The notes under the pieces: generated by a model | Databases searched by the model: none | Told to the model about the DNA's origin: nothing | What the model saw: only the letters and a program-made list of their open reading frames with translations | Shown here: positions 15,190-19,732 of the stretch, piece by piece | Position numbering within the stretch: the stretch's first letter is position 1 | How the letters are laid out: each line of letters starts with the position of its first letter | Origin: Bacteroidales bacterium | Lineage (GTDB): Bacteria > Bacteroidota > Bacteroidia > Bacteroidales > WCHB1-69 | Assembly: GCA_017964755.1 (NCBI GenBank) | Contig: JAGCRI010000129.1 | Location: 1 to 19,732 of the forward strand | Length of the DNA stretch: 19,732 bases | Reading direction: 5' to 3' | Position numbers and translations under genes: made by a program

Positions 15190-15220
15190 TTCAATATAAC
15201 TTATTAAATACAAACACATT

Positions 15221-15631
15221 ATGAACATTTCACACATTGAACACATCGGCATTGCCGTAAAAAATCTTGAAGAATCAATCAAATACTACGAAGAAATTTT
15301 GGGCTTGAAGTGCTACGCAATTGAAGAGGTAAAAGACCAGAAAGTGAAAACCGCATTCTTCAAAGTCGGGCAGACAAAGATTGAATTATTAGAAGCCACA
15401 TCAGAAGAGAGTACAATAGCGGGGTTCATAGAGAAGCGCGGCGAAGGCATCCACCACATTGCATATTGCGTTGATGATGTTGCGAAATCATTAGGCGAAG
15501 CGGAAGGCAAAGGGGTGAGACTGATTGACAAGGCCCCGCGCAATGGAGCTGAAGGACTCCACATCGCGTTCCTGCACCCGAAATCAACCGGCAGTGTTCT
15601 GACAGAACTGTGCGAATATCCTGAAAAATAA
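15221..15631 (+). CDS. mce: Methylmalonyl-CoA epimerase
   Basis: This enzyme interconverts (R)- and (S)-methylmalonyl-CoA, linking methylmalonyl-CoA mutase to decarboxylation in succinate-propionate metabolism. The 136-residue product has the vicinal-oxygen-chelate fold pattern: HIGIAVKNLEESIKYY at the start, KIELLEAT in the middle, then RGEGIHHIAYCVDD and IAFLHPKSTGSVLTELCE. Likely metal ligands are His8, Glu55, His79 and Glu129, and the last three segments are characteristic of this enzyme within the family. It lies 31 bases after the outer-membrane protein gene and its TAA overlaps the ATG of lnt by one base. The mutase and decarboxylase genes, often nearby, are not in this window. Confidence 0.93.
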   Translation: MNISHIEHIGIAVKNLEESIKYYEEILGLKCYAIEEVKDQKVKTAFFKVGQTKIELLEATSEESTIAGFIEKRGEGIHHIAYCVDDVAKSLGEAEGKGVRLIDKAPRNGAEGLHIAFLHPKSTGSVLTELCEYPEK

Positions 15632-17298
15632 TGCATAAAATCAAATTACTGCTACTCAGTCTGTTAAGTGGGGTAATCCTCACTTTAGCGTGGCCGCCGC
15701 ATGGTTTTCCGTTTCTGATTTTCTTCGCATTCATTCCGATTTTTTTCATCAGCGAAAAATTAGAAAATGAGGAGACCAAGATGCCGCTACTTAAAGGCAT
15801 TGCATACACATTTCCCGGATTGCTGATATGGAACATATTGACTACATGGTGGATATGGAACAGCACGCCAGAAGGGAGCATTGCGACTTTCATTCTTAAC
15901 GCCTTCTTCATGTCGATATTTTTCGGCATTTGGCAATGGTTTCGCAGCACAAAACCGCCGAAAACAACAATTCCGCTTGCCTTGATTTCGCTATGGATGA
16001 CATGGGAATATCTGCACTTGAACTGGGATTTGACGTGGCCGTGGCTTAACTTGGGAAACGTATTCTCGCCATGCACAGAGTGGGTACAATGGTACGAATA
16101 CACCGGCGCATTCGGGGGAACGCTTTGGATATTTGTTGTTAATATCTTGATTTTCAATACTATAAAGTTTTTTGGAAAAGCGGAGAGGAAAAAGATAATT
16201 ACACTTGCAACCGGAACATTCCTCACAATATTCGTTCCGATGACGATTTCTCAAATAATGTACAAGACCTACGATTTATCACAAGCAAATCCAATTGAAG
16301 CGGTTATAGTACAGCAAAATACGGACCCGTGGGAAGAAGAATATGTGTTATCAAACGTTGACCAGACAATCAGGCTGCTGCAAGTTGCTAATCCGGTTAC
16401 TACGGAGCACACAGAATTAATCATCTGCCCCGAATCGAGTATTCCACACGATATAATGGAAGACGAGCTACTTACAAAAACATATCAACCAGAGACTTAC
16501 AAATATTTCGGTTTTGTCATACTTGACTCGTTCATAGCGCAACGTCCGCAATTAAATTTCATTTTAGGGCTTTCGACCATGCGCCAATATGACAGCAAAG
16601 CTACGGAGACAGCAAGGAAAGCCGGTCCGAAAAACCTGTACAAAGACTACTTCAACACCTCGGCATTATATGACAAAAATGGCTGCGAAGCGGTTTACCA
16701 CAAGAGCAAATTAGTGCCGGGCGTTGAAAAAATGCCATTTCCACAAGTATTCGGATTTCTTGAAGAATACGCTGTCAACCTCGGCGGCATCTCAGGGTCA
16801 TTAGGTGTTGATTCCGCGCCGAAGTCATTTGAAGTTACTACAAGTCAAGGAGTTATAAAAATCGGAGCGCCCATTTGCTATGAATCTGCGTATGGTGAGC
16901 ATTTTGCGAAATTCGTAAGAGACGGAGCCGTGCTGATGAGCGTGATAACCAATGACGGCTGGTGGAAAGAGACGCCGGGGCACAGGCAGCACTTTCTATT
17001 CTCGAAATTACGCGCGGTTGAGACACGGCGTACCATCATGCGAGCCGCAAACACAGGCATATCGGCATTCATAGACGAAAAAGGAGATGTACACCAAGCG
17101 ACCAAATACGGTGAACGCGTAGCGATACGACAAGAAGTTTTCCCGAACGAGCGCACTACATTTTACGTAAAACATGGAGATTATTTGGCGAAAATTGCAA
17201 TTTTCATCAACTTTGGTGTAATTCTTTTTGGAATATACTTGAGAATAGCGAGAAAGCGGCAAGGCGTGGGCAAGGGTTCGGCGGAGCGAGCAGCTTAA
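15631..17298 (+). CDS. lnt: Apolipoprotein N-acyltransferase
   Basis: Lnt transfers a third acyl chain to the N-terminal cysteine of lipoproteins in the inner membrane. The 555-residue protein begins with several membrane helices (about 5-40, 50-105, 112-130, 155-210), contains a periplasmic nitrilase-fold domain (about 220-505), and ends with one more helix (about 518-538). The nitrilase triad is visible: Glu268 in IICPESSIP, Lys358 in VYHKSKLVP and Cys416 in APICYES. NDGWWKETPGHRQHF near 441-454 also fits the family. The start codon overlaps the stop codon of mce (TAATG), suggesting translational coupling. The C-terminal tail is short, basic and Gly/Ser-rich. A strong hairpin terminator follows after 28 bases. 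Confidence 0.95.
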   Translation: MHKIKLLLLSLLSGVILTLAWPPHGFPFLIFFAFIPIFFISEKLENEETKMPLLKGIAYTFPGLLIWNILTTWWIWNSTPEGSIATFILNAFFMSIFFGIWQWFRSTKPPKTTIPLALISLWMTWEYLHLNWDLTWPWLNLGNVFSPCTEWVQWYEYTGAFGGTLWIFVVNILIFNTIKFFGKAERKKIITLATGTFLTIFVPMTISQIMYKTYDLSQANPIEAVIVQQNTDPWEEEYVLSNVDQTIRLLQVANPVTTEHTELIICPESSIPHDIMEDELLTKTYQPETYKYFGFVILDSFIAQRPQLNFILGLSTMRQYDSKATETARKAGPKNLYKDYFNTSALYDKNGCEAVYHKSKLVPGVEKMPFPQVFGFLEEYAVNLGGISGSLGVDSAPKSFEVTTSQGVIKIGAPICYESAYGEHFAKFVRDGAVLMSVITNDGWWKETPGHRQHFLFSKLRAVETRRTIMRAANTGISAFIDEKGDVHQATKYGERVAIRQEVFPNERTTFYVKHGDYLAKIAIFINFGVILFGIYLRIARKRQGVGKGSAERAA

Positions 17299-17326
17299 AT
17301 TATAAGTCTCTGATTATAAAATAAAT

Positions 17327-17353
17327 AAGGCGAAGTTTAAGAAACCTCGCCTT
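17327..17353. terminator. Bidirectional hairpin terminator between lnt and tRNA-Glu
   Basis: AAGGCGA (17327-17333) pairs with TCGCCTT (17347-17353). After one A-C mismatch, GTTT (17335-17338) pairs with AAAC (17342-17345) around a 3-base loop. The plus-strand side continues TTAAAATTTTG and the minus-strand side continues TATTTATTTTATAA. It lies 28 bases after the lnt stop and 10 bases beyond the 3' end of the convergent tRNA, so it can end both transcripts. Confidence 0.75.
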
Positions 17354-17363
17354 TAAAATTTTG

Positions 17364-17438
17364 TACTGGATAGGGGATTCGAACCCCTGATTTTAAGGAT
17401 GAAAACCTTACGTCCTAGGCCAACTAGACGAATCCAGC
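17364..17438 (-). tRNA. tRNA-Glu (anticodon TTC)
   Basis: All four arms fold. The acceptor is GCTGGAT with ATCCAGT (a G-T pair at the end), the D arm is GTCT/GGAC, and the anticodon stem TAAGG/CCTTA encloses loop TTTTCAT. The variable loop is AAATC, the T arm is AGGGG-TTCGAAT-CCCCT, and the discriminator base is A. The anticodon TTC reads GAA/GAG (Glu). Total length is 75 bases. The 3' CCA is not encoded (the next bases are CAA), so it would be added after transcription. Confidence 0.95.
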
Positions 17439-17457
17439 ATAGTCTCAAAAGACGATG

Positions 17458-17487
17458 CAAAGATCCAAAATTTTTTCATACCGTCAA
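17458..17487 (-). promoter_or_regulatory. Candidate promoter of tRNA-Glu
   Basis: On the minus strand GATCTTTG (17465-17458) differs from TAnnTTTG at one position. A TTG (17487-17485, in GTTGAC) lies 19 bases upstream, the expected -33 spacing. Predicted transcription starts about 13 bases before the tRNA. Confidence 0.45.
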
Positions 17488-17513
17488 CACTTTTTCAAAT
17501 ATTTTGGAAAAAT

Positions 17514-18656
17514 TCAGAATTGCTTTCTGCTCAACCAAAGGTCAAGCAACGGGTCTGAAATAGAGTAGCCGTTTTCAGACTTTGTAATAAGGTCATAATC
17601 AAGCAGTTTATTAGCTGCGGATTGAGTAGAACTTGGCGAACGCAAACGATATTTTTTATTGAAAGCACTTGACAAAATATTCTGTGCAAACCCAGCCTCA
17701 TGTACAGCATAGAGCACTTCTTTTTGCGACTCGGTAATAAAAGCGAGCTGTTCACGCAACCGTGAGTCATTTTCATCTATATAATCATCAATAATTTTCT
17801 TCACAGAATCAATATCGCACTCTTCTGATGGACGTGTGATTGCAAACGCCTCTTTCATAATACGTTGCACATAGAAAGTAACTCCTTGGAAAACGTTATA
17901 AGCCTCATCGAATGCTTGAGAAGAAAGTTTTTTTTCTGCGATCTCAAAATTATTTTGCGCAAAAGTACGATAGGTATCCTGACAAATCGGCTCAAGGCGG
18001 AGTGACTTTGCACTTTGGAAAAAGGGACGTTTAGACGAAAAGAACATCTCTTCCATCAAACGCCTGCGGCTACCTGAAAATACAAAATTAGTATTTGTAA
18101 GTTTTTGAATATGAGAACGTAACAATGCTTCAACATTTTTTTCAGGATAAATTGTAATCTGCTGAAACTCATCAATAACAACAACGCAACGTTTATTAAC
18201 GGATTCAAGATACCCAAAAATTTCTCCGAGCGTAAAATCCGGTTGAAGAATATCACCTAATTTTATGTCAAATGTAGGCATATTACGCACAGGATCATAA
18301 CCGAAACTTGCACTGAGCGACTTTATCACAGAGACAAATTTCTTACGAAGCCTAAGACTTTGCGAAGCGACACATTCAAATACTGCCGTACCCAACGCAA
18401 AGATGAACTCCCTAAGAGTAGTCGTATGAAGTATATCAACAGAAACAACTATATAATCATCATTAACTTTATTATTGTCGAAAACATAGTCAACAAGCGC
18501 AGTTTTACCCATACGCCGCGGCGAAGTAAGAACCACATTCATCTGATTATCAATAGAATGTCTCAACGTCTTTGCTTCTTCAACACGATCACAGAAATAC
18601 TCCTCAGGAATTTTTCCGGAAACGAAAAAAGGGTTTATAACTGATACCATCTTCAC
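17514..18656 (-). CDS. AAA-family ATP-binding protein (Arch_ATPase/STAND-like), function unknown
   Basis: A 378-380-residue cytoplasmic ATPase. Residue numbers use the first possible start, a GTG at 18656; the ATG at 18650 is the likelier start. It opens NPFFVSGKIPEEYFCDR, typical of this family. The Walker A motif SPRRMGKTAL (45-54) has the family's PRR-x-GKT form, and Walker B is CVVVIDEFQQ (157-166). A sensor-like FSGSRRRLMEEMF follows near 193-205. The C-terminal third (about 300-380) looks like a winged-helix region ending SDPLLDLWLSRKQF, also a family signature. Such proteins are common in Bacteroidota and archaea as stand-alone genes, and their substrate is unknown. It is not clearly in an operon: it has its own -7 box and is separated by 80 bases from the upstream kinase gene. 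It ends with TGA, evidence that TGA is a stop codon in this genome. Confidence 0.8.
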   Translation of the reverse strand: MKMVSVINPFFVSGKIPEEYFCDRVEEAKTLRHSIDNQMNVVLTSPRRMGKTALVDYVFDNNKVNDDYIVVSVDILHTTTLREFIFALGTAVFECVASQSLRLRKKFVSVIKSLSASFGYDPVRNMPTFDIKLGDILQPDFTLGEIFGYLESVNKRCVVVIDEFQQITIYPEKNVEALLRSHIQKLTNTNFVFSGSRRRLMEEMFFSSKRPFFQSAKSLRLEPICQDTYRTFAQNNFEIAEKKLSSQAFDEAYNVFQGVTFYVQRIMKEAFAITRPSEECDIDSVKKIIDDYIDENDSRLREQLAFITESQKEVLYAVHEAGFAQNILSSAFNKKYRLRSPSSTQSAANKLLDYDLITKSENGYSISDPLLDLWLSRKQF

Positions 18657-18666
18657 ATAATTTTTG

Positions 18667-18714
18667 CAAAGATAATGTTTTTTTCATTACCAAAAAAAAA
18701 TTACCAAAAAAAAG
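18667..18714 (-). promoter_or_regulatory. Promoter region of the ATPase gene with a 14-bp tandem repeat
   Basis: TATCTTTG on the minus strand (18674-18667) matches TAnnTTTG. Transcription would start near 18660, leaving a leader of about 10 bases before the ATG at 18650, or almost none before the GTG at 18656; this favours the ATG. Just upstream, two adjacent 14-base copies (plus strand ttaccaaaaaaaaa at 18687-18700 and ttaccaaaaaaaag at 18701-18714) place a TTTG at the -33 side of the box, with a spacing (16) slightly shorter than usual. The homopolymer runs of 8-9 bases could slip and change promoter spacing. Confidence 0.5.
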
Positions 18715-18736
18715 TAATAACAACTACAATAGTCCC

Positions 18737-19732
18737 CTAACCTTTCAGATTAGTATGCTGGAGTATAACTTTAATCTTTTGTTTATAAGTTTTTTGCAGA
18801 TATTCAGACAACGATTCGGCGAAATAGACGGAACGATGCTGACCGCCAGTGCAGCCAAATGAAACTGACAAATGGTTGAATTTACGTTCCAAATAGTTAT
18901 CAACTGATTGTTTCACAAGCGCAAAGACTGAATCTTTGAAATCTGAGACTTCGTCATACTTTTCGAGGTAATCGGCCACGACCTTGTCTTTGCCGGTGAA
19001 ATCCTGATAGAACTTTTCACGGCCGGGGTTTGGCAGCGCGCGGCAGTCGAATACGAAGCCACCTCCATTTCCCGAATAATCCATCGGGATGCCCTTTTTA
19101 TACGAAAAACTGTTAATCTCAACTGTCAGTTTATCAGACACTTCCATTGAAAGATTAGAAAGTTCCGATTCTGTAATCTTTCTTAAAGCAGAGAAAAGTT
19201 CTGGAATTTCCAATTGCAAATGGCAATTATCAAGTATATACTTTATATTTCTGATTGCATACGGAATACTTAGCAAAAAATGCGCTTTCTTTTCGTAATA
19301 TCCTCTAAATCCGTAAGTTCCGAAAGCCTGCATTATTCTAATCAGCGCAAAAGCATCAAAAAACTGCAAAAACTCATCATGGCGGACAGGGATATAATTT
19401 GAAAGTTCGGACAAATAAAATTCAAGAAGTTCATTTCTCAAATCCGGCGACAAATCAGCTTTCCCATCATACAATAGCGAAGCAATATCATACTGCAAAG
19501 CGCCTCTTCTACCTCCTTGATAATCAATAAAATAAGGTTCATTGTTAAATATCATGATATTCCGTGACTGAAAATCCCGGAAAAGGAAATAGAAATTTCC
19601 CGCTTGCAAAAGAAAATCAATAAGTTTCTGAAAATCATCTTCCAACAATTGTTCGTCAAAAGAGATTCCCGCCAATTTCAGAAAATAATATTTGAAATAG
19701 TTGAGATCCCACTGCATTGACTGCCTGTCGAA
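18737..19732 (-). CDS. Phosphotransferase (AmgK-like kinase fold) fused to a RapZ C-terminal domain, 5' end outside the window
   Basis: The frame is open through the window's right edge; an internal ATG at 19717 is unlikely to be the start, because it would remove the kinase N-lobe and the residues before it (FDRQS) fit the domain. Numbering from that Met, FLFRDFQSRNIMI (45-56) is the catalytic loop with Asp48 and Asn53, and FIDYQGGRRG (63-72) supplies the metal-binding Asp. This resembles AmgK-type cell-wall-sugar anomeric kinases of the aminoglycoside phosphotransferase fold. From about 195 to the end is a RapZ C-terminal domain: INSFSYKKGIP, FDCRALPNPGR and FGCTGGQHRSVYFAE. The RapZ P-loop domain is absent. 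In E. coli the RapZ C-terminal domain binds the GlmY/GlmZ small RNAs and senses glucosamine-6-phosphate. A role in amino-sugar or cell-wall recycling is an inference. The stop codon is TAG. Confidence 0.85.
   Translation of the reverse strand, partial: FDRQSMQWDLNYFKYYFLKLAGISFDEQLLEDDFQKLIDFLLQAGNFYFLFRDFQSRNIMIFNNEPYFIDYQGGRRGALQYDIASLLYDGKADLSPDLRNELLEFYLSELSNYIPVRHDEFLQFFDAFALIRIMQAFGTYGFRGYYEKKAHFLLSIPYAIRNIKYILDNCHLQLEIPELFSALRKITESELSNLSMEVSDKLTVEINSFSYKKGIPMDYSGNGGGFVFDCRALPNPGREKFYQDFTGKDKVVADYLEKYDEVSDFKDSVFALVKQSVDNYLERKFNHLSVSFGCTGGQHRSVYFAESLSEYLQKTYKQKIKVILQHTNLKG

Noticed and set aside
15426..16226. 266-codon open frame on the minus strand
   Set aside because: It lies opposite mce and lnt, both strongly supported; its translation is low in recognisable motifs and looks like a shadow frame.
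17514..19732. Defence or toxin-antitoxin system made of the ATPase and kinase genes
   Set aside because: The ATPase has its own promoter-like box, no nuclease or toxin domain is visible, and the kinase-RapZ protein fits metabolism. Nothing in the window supports a defence role.

Overview
The window looks like a chromosomal piece of an AT-rich, probably uncultured member of the Bacteroidota (most likely Bacteroidales). Support comes from several Bacteroidota-type -7 promoter boxes (TAnnTTTG), a WbqC-family gene behind glnS, a methylmalonyl-CoA epimerase, a very large secreted protein built from Ig/PKD-like modules, a tRNA without encoded CCA, and A/T-rich upstream regions without clear Shine-Dalgarno sites. 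No phage, transposase, CRISPR or resistance genes were seen.

Layout. (1) 1-10632, minus strand: one giant cell-surface or secreted protein gene with a signal peptide and many cysteine-bearing Ig/PKD-like modules. It is read for 3,295 codons to an in-frame TGA at 745-747. The same frame then stays open for 248 more codons to the window edge and keeps encoding the same kind of domains. The stop falls where a Trp codon is expected (YQ-stop in place of YQW), so this is a disrupted gene, a sequence error or a readthrough site, not a natural end. (2) 10633-11227: a long non-coding stretch with a candidate promoter, an approximately 157-nt leader holding a 38-codon small ORF, and a terminator-like hairpin for the upstream operon. 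(3) 11228-13484, minus: glnS followed by a WbqC-family gene, a two-gene operon. (4) 13485-13737: back-to-back -7 boxes for glnS (minus) and the next operon (plus), then about 16 heptamer units (gagttag-like) that fill the leader right up to the start codon. (5) 13738-17298, plus: Omp85/BamA-TamA-type outer-membrane protein, methylmalonyl-CoA epimerase and apolipoprotein N-acyltransferase (lnt), closely packed. (6) 17327-17438: a hairpin terminator shared by lnt and a convergent tRNA-Glu(TTC). (7) 17514-18656, minus: a stand-alone AAA-type ATPase. (8) 18737-19732, minus, cut by the window edge: a phosphotransferase (AmgK-like kinase fold) fused to the C-terminal domain of RapZ.

How the genes fit together. 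Most of the right half is envelope and housekeeping: outer-membrane protein, lipoprotein N-acylation, propionate/succinate-branch metabolism, Gln-tRNA charging, tRNA-Glu, and a probable amino-sugar or cell-wall-linked kinase. The giant protein is the accessory element. The least ordinary signals are the in-frame TGA and odd inserts in the giant gene, its leader ORF, the heptamer array abutting the outer-membrane-protein start codon, and the kinase-RapZ fusion. I did not find a clear multi-gene system that is certainly undescribed.
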